DNA of 64,000 nt from assembly GCA_035487355.1 (NCBI GenBank), contig DATHMF010000016.1, positions 26,427 through 90,426 on the forward strand. Reading direction: 5' to 3'. The DNA is from Terriglobales bacterium. Its GTDB lineage: Bacteria; Acidobacteriota; Terriglobia; Terriglobales; Acidobacteriaceae. Positions 34,814 to 43,472 of this stretch are shown here, piece after piece. The notes under the pieces were generated by a model. That model was not told where the DNA came from, did no database searches, and saw only the letters and a list, made by a program, of their open reading frames with translations. The first letter of the stretch is position 1, and each line of letters starts with the position of its first letter. Made by a program: the position numbers and the translations under genes.

Positions 34814-36406
34814 TCACTTGCCTGCCGTTTTTGCCTGCTGGGCCATGCCTTCCCACACCGCCTTACTCAACTCCGACTGGGTTTTTGCGTCAAAGCTCTC
34901 CAGCACCAAAACTGTGTTGCCCTGCTGCTCGATTGAAACCAGCCCTTCATCTGTCTTCCAGTGAGTATTAATGCCAGGTGGCGAGGCGGCAGCGGCCTTG
35001 GCATCGGGCTCGACATTTGGCTCGGCATTTGGCTGGACATTTGGCTGCTCCTGGCTGGCAAAGCGATAGCGTTGCAGCAGGGTGGAGATGTAAGCCTGCG
35101 CGAACTTTTGGGCGCTCTCCGGTGATGACCAGCGTGAAAGATAGAACAAAGCAACGGACTTGGTGGTTACCGGCTCGGCTGCTTTCTTTTCAGCCTTCGC
35201 CTTGTCAGAATTTTTATCCGAATCCGCAGATTTCGGATCGGGAGGCTCATGCTTGAGAGCGGCATAATACGCTCCGCCACGCCATTCGTCCGAGAGCTTC
35301 TCTGCCAGCTTTTCGTTGGTGAATTGCTTGAGCAACACCATGACATCAAATTGGCCGACCGATCCGACGTCGTAACGCTCATAATCCTTGCCTAACAGCG
35401 AAGCCATGTGCGGCAACACAAGCGGCTCCAGCTTTTCGCCGGCAAGATACGCTCCAGGGTTCATAATCTGGCGGCTGTTTTGCGGAGGATTTTTCAGCGC
35501 GCCGGCGTAGGCAAGCCCTGCGCCTCCCTTTTCCAGGAGCGCCTGCACAAATCCCAGGCCGTAGCGATACGGGAATCCAAGGGATTCGCGCATGTAGAGC
35601 GGAGCATTGGCGTAGATCGGAGAATCATCGTTATTGGAAATATTTTGCTTCAACGCCTCAACAAAGGCGGGGGCTGAAGTGACGGTTTGTCCCGAATCCC
35701 TCAGGATGTAATCAATCAGCACGGCCATCCCCTGCCCTTCCACCAGCGCCTGACGGGCGGTTTGCTCTTCGTCGCTCTCGATATCTACCGCGTCCTTGTC
35801 GGGTGTCTGCCCTGATTTCTTGATTACCTCTTCGGGATTGCCTGCCAGCCACTTCTTCAAATCGAAGTTCTGGTCCTGGAGGGCGTGGGTGAGTTCGTGC
35901 GCCATGACCGGTTTTTGCTGCTCGGCAGGGATCCAATCCATCAGGTAGACGGTCTTGTCTTTAATGTTGTAATAACCTGCAACCTGCTCGCGCATCATCG
36001 AGACCATATAGGTGCGCAGATCAAAATTACGCGGCAGGAATCCAAATTTTTTCAACACCATCTCAGAGCTTTGCAGGCGCTTGGCGTCTTCGTCATCATT
36101 CAGGCGATCGCTCAGGCCTTGCGCCACCTGGTCGCGGCTGCTGAGCTGACGTTTCACGCTATGCCGAATGAGCAGCTTGGTGTCGTCACTGGCGAACCGC
36201 ATAATGTCGTCGAGTGAACGAAAGAGTTCATCCGCCTCTTTTGGCGAAAGCTTGCTCTCAGGCTGCGCTTGGGTTGCATGTGCCGTAGCTTGCGCCACCA
36301 GCCAGTTGGAAGACGCCAGGCAAAGCAAAAATACAAAGAGATAAATCTGGCTAAAAAACCGGTAAACCGAAGTTTTATAATGGGAGCGGTTGCAGATAGG
36401 GGTCAT
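34814..36406 (-). CDS. exported HEXXH metallopeptidase-like protein
   Basis: 530 residues from ATG 36406 (a TTG lies two codons upstream). A hydrophobic signal segment spans about 20-40 (LFVFLLCLASSNWLVAQA). The zinc-peptidase motif MAHELTHALQDQNFDL places His170, Glu171 and His174. It is preceded by QVAGYYNIKDKTVYLMD, a substrate-edge strand like that of other gluzincins. Residues 430-500 are low-complexity with repeated QPNxEPN words. The acidic helix after the motif (SDEEQTARQALVEGQGMAVL) may supply the third ligand. The family is not one I can name, but the peptidase active site looks complete. Confidence 0.65.
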   Translation of the reverse strand: MTPICNRSHYKTSVYRFFSQIYLFVFLLCLASSNWLVAQATAHATQAQPESKLSPKEADELFRSLDDIMRFASDDTKLLIRHSVKRQLSSRDQVAQGLSDRLNDDEDAKRLQSSEMVLKKFGFLPRNFDLRTYMVSMMREQVAGYYNIKDKTVYLMDWIPAEQQKPVMAHELTHALQDQNFDLKKWLAGNPEEVIKKSGQTPDKDAVDIESDEEQTARQALVEGQGMAVLIDYILRDSGQTVTSAPAFVEALKQNISNNDDSPIYANAPLYMRESLGFPYRYGLGFVQALLEKGGAGLAYAGALKNPPQNSRQIMNPGAYLAGEKLEPLVLPHMASLLGKDYERYDVGSVGQFDVMVLLKQFTNEKLAEKLSDEWRGGAYYAALKHEPPDPKSADSDKNSDKAKAEKKAAEPVTTKSVALFYLSRWSSPESAQKFAQAYISTLLQRYRFASQEQPNVQPNAEPNVEPDAKAAAASPPGINTHWKTDEGLVSIEQQGNTVLVLESFDAKTQSELSKAVWEGMAQQAKTAGK

Positions 36407-36467
36407 TGGCAACTGGTTGAGTACCTCACCATCATATGTGATTGCCAGGCCTTTTGCTTTGCAGAAT

Positions 36468-36959
36468 ATGGAAAACTCCGAAGGCGATCTCCGACAGCAG
36501 GCGCAAAAGTACTTCCACCTCGCCTACGAGCGCCAGATGAACGGCGATCTCGATGAGGCCATCACTCTCTACACCCGTTCCATTGAGACCCTGCCCACGG
36601 CAGAGGCTTACACTTTTCGCGGCTGGACTTACTGCTTTAAAGAAGACCTCAACCACGCCATCGCCGATTGCCTGGAAGCCATCAAGGTAGACCCGGAGTT
36701 TGGCAATCCGTATAACGATATCGGCGCTTACCTGATTCAATTAGGCAAGTGGGATGAGGCCATCCCATGGCTGGAACACGCCATCAGCGCAAAGCGCTAC
36801 GAGTCGTACTACTTCCCGCATTTCAATCTCGGACGTGTCTATGAACACAAGCGCGACTGGAACAAAGCCAAGAATTACTACAAGCGCGCCTACGAGATGA
36901 ATCCTCAATACGTGATAGCGTTGCGGGCGTTGAAGCGTCTTGAAGGGAGCTGGAATTAG
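36468..36959 (+). CDS. TPR-repeat protein
   Basis: 163 residues from ATG 36468; an upstream in-frame start (36390) would overlap the divergent peptidase gene. There is no signal peptide. Three to four tetratricopeptide units are visible: YERQMNGDLDEAITLYTRSI, then FKEDLNHAIADCLEAIKVDP, LIQLGKWDEAIPWLEHAISA and YEHKRDWNKAKNYYKRAYEM. It is a cytoplasmic protein-interaction scaffold with no partner evident nearby. Confidence 0.8.
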   Translation: MENSEGDLRQQAQKYFHLAYERQMNGDLDEAITLYTRSIETLPTAEAYTFRGWTYCFKEDLNHAIADCLEAIKVDPEFGNPYNDIGAYLIQLGKWDEAIPWLEHAISAKRYESYYFPHFNLGRVYEHKRDWNKAKNYYKRAYEMNPQYVIALRALKRLEGSWN

Positions 36960-37137
36960 AAGCTTAACCACAAAGGACACAAAGGAATAACTACAGAGGA
37001 CACAAAGGAAAAGCAAGAGTTGATTTCATAAATATCGCGGAGAGCTTCGTAGAAAACCGTGGCCTTTAACAAACCCCACTCTAAGTTTTCCTTCGTGTTC
37101 CTTTGTGTATACCTTTGTGACCTTTGTGGTTAAGCTT
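36960..37137. repeat. inverted repeat between convergent genes
   Basis: The 17 bases at 36960-36976 (AAGCTTAACCACAAAGG) are an exact reverse complement of 37121-37137. Inside each end are further ACAAAGGACAC / GTGTTCCTTTGTG words. The region separates the convergent TPR and GH51-like genes, so it could act as a bidirectional terminator or be a non-autonomous mobile element. A single related arm lies at 38838-38852. Confidence 0.65.
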
Positions 37138-37139
37138 TT

Positions 37140-38783
37140 CTAGCGCGGTGAAAGCGGAATCTCCACCGTCAGCAACGAAAACGGCGCGAGCTTGATCGGT
37201 TTGCTCGCATTGAGCCGTATCTTCTGCAAGGCTATGGATCGGCCCGCGAGTTCTGCACTCAGCGGGGTTTCGTTGATGCGGCCCAACAACTCAGGCGGCA
37301 GATCCGGACCGTTATGATCGGTCGCAGCGGGAGCGGCAAGCTGCCATGCGTCCGTCTCGCCTTTAACTCCGGTGAAACCTTTGATGTTCAGCTTCACATA
37401 ATGCACTTCGGACCAACTGCGGTTGATGAGGTTGACGAAAAGGCGATTGCCTTTGTCGTTTAATGCCGCCACCATTGTCACTTCGGGAACGTTCTTTTCT
37501 TCGGTCATGATGCCCAGCGCCGGCGTGTCGTAGGTTTCCCCGCCGGTCACCGTGGACTTCACGAGTTTTGTGCCGAAATGCTGGCTGAAAAGCTGCAAGG
37601 CGTAATAGGGCGCCTTGGGTTTGCCGTCGAATGCGACCCAACCCATCGGCGTGCCGTCGGTAAATTTAAAATAATTGGCGATACGCATTTTCGGATGCGA
37701 GACGAACACCTGCAGCACCCGCCCGACATAGACGGCGCTGCCCATCGTCTTGATCCGGTCAAGCCAGGTCGGATCGAGCTTGAATGCGTAAAGCGGACCC
37801 CACTCTGTCACCGCGATGCCGATATCCTTGCCGGCTTGATATTTGCCGATCGTCTCTTCGATACGGCTCAAATTGCGGTCAATGGCTTCGGGCGCCGCCC
37901 AGAGCGCGCGGTAGACATCTTTTGCTTCCGGCTGCCTGGCTTCGAACAACATGGGGAAATAGGCGTTATGCACGGCGACGTAATCGATATCAGGCGCGTC
38001 GGCTTGCAGCAACGTCTCCAGCCATTCGGGATAAGGCAGGGTGATGCGGCTGGCATTGCTGTTGGCGATGGCAATCAGCGCGATTGTAGGATCAACCGCT
38101 TTCATCGCGTGGGCATACTCCTTAAAACGCGCCGCATAGACTTGCGGATTTACCGCGACCTTAATCACCCCTGGGTTCCCCGGCAGATAGAGCTCGTTAC
38201 CGACTTCCCAGTAATGCACCTTGATGGGGTCCGCAAACCCGTCTGCCTGGCGGCGAGCATTGCCAGAGGTATTGAAATACTCCACCCATTTTGCAGCCTC
38301 TTGCGCCGTTCCGGTTCCGGCATTGACCGTGATGAGCGGCTCTCCTCCTATCGCCCTGGCAAAACGAGTGATTTCCGGAGAGCCCATGATGTTCTTTGAG
38401 GTGCCGGGATCGGTGAAATGTTTGGTAATCAGTCGTTTTTCCAGCGGGCCGGTACCATCTTCCCAGTGGTAATAGTCGGAAAATGTACCGCCGGGGAAAC
38501 GCAGCAGAGAAATGCCTTCATTGCGCGCGGCTGCTTCCAGATCAGAGCGGAAGACGCCCTTGTCATCAATAATGCCGTTGCCGTTATTGAACCATTCGAT
38601 ATTCGTGCCATAAAGCGTGCGCGGAATATCCCTGATATGCGTTTTCGCATCCACCTCGCAGAACGTATCCGCCGTTATCTCCGGTGATTTTGTGTCCGCC
38701 GGCGTTCCCGCGGCGGCGAATTCCCATGCAAAAGAAATTGTGCAGACAAGAATTGCACATACAAATGCGGATTTGACTGTCAT
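37140..38783 (-). CDS. GH51-like alpha-L-arabinofuranosidase
   Basis: 547 residues from ATG 38783 (GGGAG just upstream). Residues 1-26 are a signal peptide (FVCAILVCTISFAWEFAAA). The TIM barrel carries LYGTNIEWFNNGNGI and SLLRFPGGTFSDYYHWEDG. The acid/base Glu197 lies in YWEVGNELY and the nucleophile Glu327 in IAVTEWGPLY, both clan GH-A features. A C-terminal beta domain (about 400-547) is present. Family GH51 or a close relative would release arabinose from plant polysaccharides. Export and the plant-polymer substrate would suit a soil heterotroph. Confidence 0.85.
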   Translation of the reverse strand: MTVKSAFVCAILVCTISFAWEFAAAGTPADTKSPEITADTFCEVDAKTHIRDIPRTLYGTNIEWFNNGNGIIDDKGVFRSDLEAAARNEGISLLRFPGGTFSDYYHWEDGTGPLEKRLITKHFTDPGTSKNIMGSPEITRFARAIGGEPLITVNAGTGTAQEAAKWVEYFNTSGNARRQADGFADPIKVHYWEVGNELYLPGNPGVIKVAVNPQVYAARFKEYAHAMKAVDPTIALIAIANSNASRITLPYPEWLETLLQADAPDIDYVAVHNAYFPMLFEARQPEAKDVYRALWAAPEAIDRNLSRIEETIGKYQAGKDIGIAVTEWGPLYAFKLDPTWLDRIKTMGSAVYVGRVLQVFVSHPKMRIANYFKFTDGTPMGWVAFDGKPKAPYYALQLFSQHFGTKLVKSTVTGGETYDTPALGIMTEEKNVPEVTMVAALNDKGNRLFVNLINRSWSEVHYVKLNIKGFTGVKGETDAWQLAAPAATDHNGPDLPPELLGRINETPLSAELAGRSIALQKIRLNASKPIKLAPFSLLTVEIPLSPR

Positions 38784-38837
38784 CACTCTCCCATCCAGCT
38801 TTAGTTTTCCTTTGTGTTACTTCGTCCACCTTAGTGC

Positions 38838-38852
38838 CCTTTGTGGTTAAGC
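38838..38852. repeat. CCTTTGTGGTTAAG repeat arm
   Basis: CCCTTTGTGGTTAAG repeats the right arm of the inverted repeat at 36960-37137, between the GH51-like gene and leuB. Confidence 0.55.
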
Positions 38853-38855
38853 GTC

Positions 38856-39905
38856 TTAACCGGCTTCGGTTGCGATCCACGCCGCACACTCTTTCGTTCC
38901 CAAATTTCCCCCGACATCTGCTGTTGTCTTTTTCTGCCGCACCGCTTCAAACACGGCGGCGTTAATATGTGCCGCCACTGTATTCAACCCGAGATGATTC
39001 AGCATCATAGCTGCCGTCAAGATAGCTCCAATTGGATTTGCCACATTCTTGCCCGCCAGTGGCGGCGCCGAGCCATGTACTGGTTCAAACATTGAAGTCC
39101 TTCCGGGATGAATATTGCCGCTGGCCGCCATCCCCAAACCGCCCTGCAAGGCTGCCCCGAGGTCGGTGATGATGTCGCCGAACATGTTGTTGGTCACAAT
39201 CACCTCGAACTGGCGTGGATCGCGCACCATCTGCAGGCACAGCGCATCCACGTACATGTGCGAGGCTTCGATGTTTGCGTGGTCTTTCTCCTGCGCCACC
39301 TCTTTGAAAACCCGCTGCCATAATCCGTGCCCGTAGCTCAGGACATTGGATTTATCGGCCATCAACACCTTTTTACGCCCATGATTGCGCGCGTAGCTGA
39401 AAGCGTAGCGAATCACACGCTCTACTCCCTTTCGCGTATTGATCTCCTCCTGCACGGCAATCTCATCGGCTGTTCCCTGCTTAAATACCCCGCCGACGTC
39501 GCAGTAAAGGCCCTCGGTATTTTCGCGAATCACGGTAAAGTTCACGTCTTTAGGTTCCACGCCCTTAAGCGGCGACAGAGCTGCATCGAGCAGCGTTACC
39601 GGACGGACATTGGCGTACAGGTCCATCTTGAATCGCATACCCAGCAGAATCTCCTTGGCATGGATATTCGTAGGTACGCGCGGGTCGCCCAGCGCCCCCA
39701 GCAGGATGGCGTCGAAATCACGCGCCAGCATGGCAAAACCATCCGCCGGAATCGTCGTCCCATCTTTTAAATAGCGGTCGGCTGACCAGTCAAACTGGGT
39801 CATCTCCACCGGGGCTTTGGCTGCCTGAATCACCTGCACGGCGGCGGCGATGACCTCTTTGCCGATACCATCTCCGGGTACGACTGCAATCTTCTTTTTC
39901 TGCAT
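38856..39905 (-). CDS. leuB: 3-isopropylmalate dehydrogenase
   Basis: Third step of leucine synthesis, NAD-dependent oxidative decarboxylation of 3-isopropylmalate. It has 349 residues from ATG 39905. The N-terminus is IAVVPGDGIGKEVIAAA. The substrate-binding region has GMRFKMDLYANVRPV and FTVIRENTEGLYCDVGG. The NAD-binding segment is EPVHGSAPPLAGKNVANPIGAI, with metal-binding aspartates in NNMFGDIITDLGA. Tartrate or isocitrate dehydrogenase homologues share this fold, so leuB is probable but not proven. leuA, leuC and leuD are not nearby. Confidence 0.85.
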   Translation of the reverse strand: MQKKKIAVVPGDGIGKEVIAAAVQVIQAAKAPVEMTQFDWSADRYLKDGTTIPADGFAMLARDFDAILLGALGDPRVPTNIHAKEILLGMRFKMDLYANVRPVTLLDAALSPLKGVEPKDVNFTVIRENTEGLYCDVGGVFKQGTADEIAVQEEINTRKGVERVIRYAFSYARNHGRKKVLMADKSNVLSYGHGLWQRVFKEVAQEKDHANIEASHMYVDALCLQMVRDPRQFEVIVTNNMFGDIITDLGAALQGGLGMAASGNIHPGRTSMFEPVHGSAPPLAGKNVANPIGAILTAAMMLNHLGLNTVAAHINAAVFEAVRQKKTTADVGGNLGTKECAAWIATEAG

Positions 39906-40002
39906 CACGAGAAAACATATCAGGGGATGGAGCGTATGACCAGATTATTCAATCCGGCGATTTCTGCGTCCCGGTGCGACTATTTATAATTAAATGTTCT
40001 GC

Positions 40003-41070
40003 ATGGAATTGAAGACCCCACTCTACGACACACTGGCCGGTTCCGGCGCACGCATGGGCGAATACCGTGGTGTGCAAACTGCACTGGGCTGGGGTAATGC
40101 CGCTGCGGAGTTCACCACCCTGTATTCAGGGTGCGCTGTTTACGACCTCGGCTGGCGTGCCAAGCTGACCATCACCGGCGAAGACCGTGTACGCTGGATG
40201 AACGGCATGGTCACGAATAATATTCGCGATCTTGCCCTCAATTTTGGAAGCTACAATTTTCTATTGAATGCCCAGGGACGCATTCAAGCCGACCTCTATG
40301 TTTACAATCGAGGTGAGCACTTGTTGGTGGATACCGATGCCTGGCAGGCATCCAAGCTTTTGGAGACCTTCAATAAATACATCATTATGGATGACGTCGA
40401 GGTCTCTGACACCAGCGGCAAACTCACCAGCATAGGGGTTAGCGGAAAAAAAGCCGCAACCCTCCTGCAATCTCTGGGTTTGAAAGTTGGATTGCAAGCT
40501 TTGCAAGTACTGGATACAGTCGTAGAAAATGTTGGAGTCTCACTGGTGCGTTCGGACCTGGTGTGCACAGATAAAGACGAGGGTTATGAAATATGGATGT
40601 CACCCGACCACGCCGCCACAGTTTGGAAGGCTTTGGTTCGAGCCGGAGCGCAACCAGTTGGGGCGGAGGCGGTTGAACTTGCCCGGGTTGCTGCAGGTCT
40701 TCCGCGCTACGGACAGGACATCCGCGAGCGCGATCTGCCGCAGGAGACGGAGCAATCGCGGGCGCTCAACTTCCAGAAAGGCTGTTATGTTGGACAGGAA
40801 ATCGTTGAGCGTATCCACTCCCGCGGGCAGGTGCATCGTAAATTTACCGGATTTCGTTTCACCGGAGCCGCTCCTGCTCCGGGTGCAAAGATTGAATCTA
40901 ATGGAAAGGAAGTGGGCGAGATCACCAGCGTTGTTATGCTGCCCCTGGCCAGCGAAGATCGCACCATCGGCTTGGGCTACATCCGGCGCGAAGTTGGCGT
41001 CCCTGGCGCCGAAGTAACAGTGAACGGCGCACGCGCCACGGTCAGCAATTTGCCCTTTGAATCCATATGA
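40003..41070 (+). CDS. ygfZ: folate-binding protein YgfZ
   Basis: 355 residues from ATG 40003 (an ATG at 39994 is also possible). It has the aminomethyltransferase fold of GcvT but carries the YgfZ signature KGCYVGQEIVERIHSRGQVHRK at about 256-277. YgfZ uses tetrahydrofolate to keep certain iron-sulfur enzymes active. The N-terminal DLGWRAKLTITGEDRVRWMNGMVTNNI is the fold's second hallmark. It overlaps the DUF1844 gene by four bases and heads a four-gene operon. Confidence 0.88.
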   Translation: MELKTPLYDTLAGSGARMGEYRGVQTALGWGNAAAEFTTLYSGCAVYDLGWRAKLTITGEDRVRWMNGMVTNNIRDLALNFGSYNFLLNAQGRIQADLYVYNRGEHLLVDTDAWQASKLLETFNKYIIMDDVEVSDTSGKLTSIGVSGKKAATLLQSLGLKVGLQALQVLDTVVENVGVSLVRSDLVCTDKDEGYEIWMSPDHAATVWKALVRAGAQPVGAEAVELARVAAGLPRYGQDIRERDLPQETEQSRALNFQKGCYVGQEIVERIHSRGQVHRKFTGFRFTGAAPAPGAKIESNGKEVGEITSVVMLPLASEDRTIGLGYIRREVGVPGAEVTVNGARATVSNLPFESI

Positions 41071-41693
41071 AAGAAAAAAAACAAGAGCCAGAATTCGTCG
41101 TAACCGATCGCCGCAAATTCACGGACGAGGGCCAGCTTCGCCACGAATCGGCAGAGCCTACTGCAGAACAGGCGCCGGAAACTCCGCAGGCTTCAGCGCC
41201 CGCTGCGCAGCCGGCCGCAGCTCCGCCAGACTCTACCAAGACCGCGCGGGTTGAGCATCTGCGGGAAGCGCCTCCGGTTACCCAGTCCGAGCACGAAGCC
41301 CAGAGCCGCGAATACTCCGAGGGAAACAAGCGCCTGGATGAAGTTCTGCGCGAAAAAACCGGAGGCCGCACCCAGTCTCTGGAAATGACCTTTGAACGGC
41401 TGATCGCATCCCTCTACATGACCGCTATGTTGCAACTCGGACTCATGGCACCCGAAGGCGAGCAACCACGCGCCGATATTCTAGGCGCACGCCAGACCAT
41501 TGACACCATCGGCATCATCAATGAAAAAACCAAGGGCAACCTGACCGTTGCCGAGCAAACTCTTTTGCAGCAGTCGTTGTTTGATTTGCGCATGGCCTAC
41601 CTGGAGCTCACCAATGCAATCACTCGTCCCCCAGAGGGCGGCGCAAAAGAAGGCCCTGGCGGCCCTGGCTCTATTCTGGGTGCCAAGAGGTGA
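41067..41693 (+). CDS. DUF1844 protein
   Basis: 208 residues, ATG overlapping the ygfZ stop (ATGA). The first 110 residues are charged and Ala/Pro-rich, probably disordered. The conserved DUF1844 domain spans about 110-192. It contains FERLIASLYMTAMLQLGLM and RQTIDTIGIINEKTKGNLT, ending LFDLRMAYLELTNAI. The function of the family is not known. It also overlaps the next gene by four bases (GTGA). Confidence 0.8.
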   Translation: MKEKKQEPEFVVTDRRKFTDEGQLRHESAEPTAEQAPETPQASAPAAQPAAAPPDSTKTARVEHLREAPPVTQSEHEAQSREYSEGNKRLDEVLREKTGGRTQSLEMTFERLIASLYMTAMLQLGLMAPEGEQPRADILGARQTIDTIGIINEKTKGNLTVAEQTLLQQSLFDLRMAYLELTNAITRPPEGGAKEGPGGPGSILGAKR

Positions 41694-42463
41694 ATGCCAC
41701 ATTAACGGTCCTAGGCAGCGGGACTTCCATGGGCGTCCCGACCCTGGGCTGCACTTGCAAGGTCTGCACCTCACCTGATCCCCACGACAACCGGACCCGG
41801 CCGTCAATCACTGTTGCGTACGATAGCCACGTGGTCTTGATTGATACCACTCCAGACTTCCGCGCCCAGGCCATCCGCGAGAGGCTGAGCCGCATAGATG
41901 CCATCCTGTATACGCACGCCCACGCCGATCACATACTCGGGTTGGAAGATGTTCGTCCCTTGAGTTTTCGCAACCCAGAGAAGATTCCGCTGTATGCCTA
42001 TCCGGAAACGGCCGCACAAATCAAGAATTCGTTCAACTACATCTTTGATCCTGATCCGGATTACACCACGCTGGCGCGGGTAGAGCTGCGTCCGCTGAAC
42101 GGCGACCTGGTTTTGTTTGGAGCGCACTTTCTCCCGGTCAGGCTGCTGCATGGCAAAGCTGAAATTTACGGCTTTCGCTTTGGCCGCGCCGCTTATCTCA
42201 CCGACTTCAGCGAGATTCCAGAAGACTCAATGTCTCTGTTGCGCGATTTGGATATTTTGTTTCTCGACGCGCTGCGCCACCGCCCACATCCTACGCACTC
42301 CAACGTGGAGCATTCGCTGGGCTTGGTCGAGCAATTGCGGCCCAAACGGGCTTTCTTTACTCATATCTCGCATGATCTAGGCCATGAGGAAACCAATGCT
42401 GCTTTGCCGCCCAACGTCAGGCTCGCCTATGACGGGTTGAAGCTGGAGTTTGAAATTTACTGA
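41690..42463 (+). CDS. MBL-fold metal-dependent hydrolase, PhnP-like
   Basis: 257 residues starting at GTG 41690. The PhnP/RNase Z-like N-terminus is VLGSGTSMGVPTLGCTCKVC, with CxC-x2-C able to hold a structural metal. The active site has THAHADHILGLEDVRPL (HxHxDH). Further ligands lie in YLTDFSEIP, FLDALRHRPHPTHSN and THISHDLGHE. Family members hydrolyse cyclic phosphodiesters. The physiological substrate is not evident. Confidence 0.85.
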   Translation: MNATLTVLGSGTSMGVPTLGCTCKVCTSPDPHDNRTRPSITVAYDSHVVLIDTTPDFRAQAIRERLSRIDAILYTHAHADHILGLEDVRPLSFRNPEKIPLYAYPETAAQIKNSFNYIFDPDPDYTTLARVELRPLNGDLVLFGAHFLPVRLLHGKAEIYGFRFGRAAYLTDFSEIPEDSMSLLRDLDILFLDALRHRPHPTHSNVEHSLGLVEQLRPKRAFFTHISHDLGHEETNAALPPNVRLAYDGLKLEFEIY

Positions 42464-42467
42464 GACC

Positions 42468-43433
42468 ATGCGCATCTTCCACAATCTCGCGGAAGTGCCT
42501 GCTGATTTTGGCAGCACCATTGTCAGCGTCGGCAATTTTGATGGAGTGCATCTCGCCCATCGCACGGTTTTGCAGGAGGTAGTAACGCGAGCCAAAGCGC
42601 AGCACCTAAAGTCTCTCGCCGTTACGTTTGAGCCGCACCCTGTCCGGATTTTGCGCCCAGACTCTGCGCCCAAACTGGTCACACCTCTGCCTGTTAAGTT
42701 GAAGCTTCTGGAAAAAACCGGCTTGGATGCAACGCTGGTGCTTCCCTTCACTCGCGACTTTTCCATCATTCCACCGCGCGAATTTGCCCAGGAGATTCTG
42801 CGGCAGCAGCTAAAGGCAGAAGAAGTCCACGAAGGCGCTAATTTCCATTTTGGACACAAAGCAATGGGCAACATCGAGCGCCTGGTGGAATTCGGAAAGG
42901 AATTCGGGTTTGAAGTCGTCATTTACCCCGAGCAGAAGATACGCGGCATCACCGTTTCCAGCAGCCAGATTCGCACTCTTCTCGAACGGGGAAACGTAGA
43001 TCGCGCGCGGCATCTTTTAGGACGAATCTTTTCTATAGCCGCCACTCCCGCCGCAGGACGCGGATACGGGAGCAAATACACCGTGCCCACCATCAACCTG
43101 GGCCCTTATGAAGGGCTGGCTCCCGCCCATGGAGTCTACATCACACAAACCGTTATTAACGGCGAATGCTTTGATTCGGTCACAAACGTCGGTAATCGTC
43201 CAACGTTTGGGGCTGATTCGTTTGCGATTGAAAGCCACCTGCTGAATTTTCATCCGATCGCGCTTACCCCTGAAACGCCGGTAGAAATCTTTTTTCTGCA
43301 TCGTCTGCGCGATGAGATTAAATTCCCTTCTGTTGAAGCCTTGCGCGCGCAAATTGCTAAAGATGTGCAGCGCAGCCAGCGTTATTTCCGGGCTTTAAAG
43401 TCGTTTTCACGAAAATCATTTTCTCGCCCGTAA
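42468..43433 (+). CDS. ribF: bifunctional riboflavin kinase / FAD synthetase
   Basis: Makes FMN and then FAD from riboflavin. It has 321 residues from ATG 42468, four bases after the previous stop. The N-terminal nucleotidyl-transferase domain has VSVGNFDGVHLAHRTVL and the ISSSQIRxLL pattern as VSSSQIRTLLERGNV. The C-terminal riboflavin kinase domain (about 185-315) has GRGYGSKYTVPTINL, NVGNRPTFG and VEIFFLHRLRDEIKF. Last gene of the ygfZ operon. Confidence 0.93.
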   Translation: MRIFHNLAEVPADFGSTIVSVGNFDGVHLAHRTVLQEVVTRAKAQHLKSLAVTFEPHPVRILRPDSAPKLVTPLPVKLKLLEKTGLDATLVLPFTRDFSIIPPREFAQEILRQQLKAEEVHEGANFHFGHKAMGNIERLVEFGKEFGFEVVIYPEQKIRGITVSSSQIRTLLERGNVDRARHLLGRIFSIAATPAAGRGYGSKYTVPTINLGPYEGLAPAHGVYITQTVINGECFDSVTNVGNRPTFGADSFAIESHLLNFHPIALTPETPVEIFFLHRLRDEIKFPSVEALRAQIAKDVQRSQRYFRALKSFSRKSFSRP

Positions 43434-43472
43434 GTAAGGAAAGCGGTACAATCTGCGCTTTGCCTTCAACTC

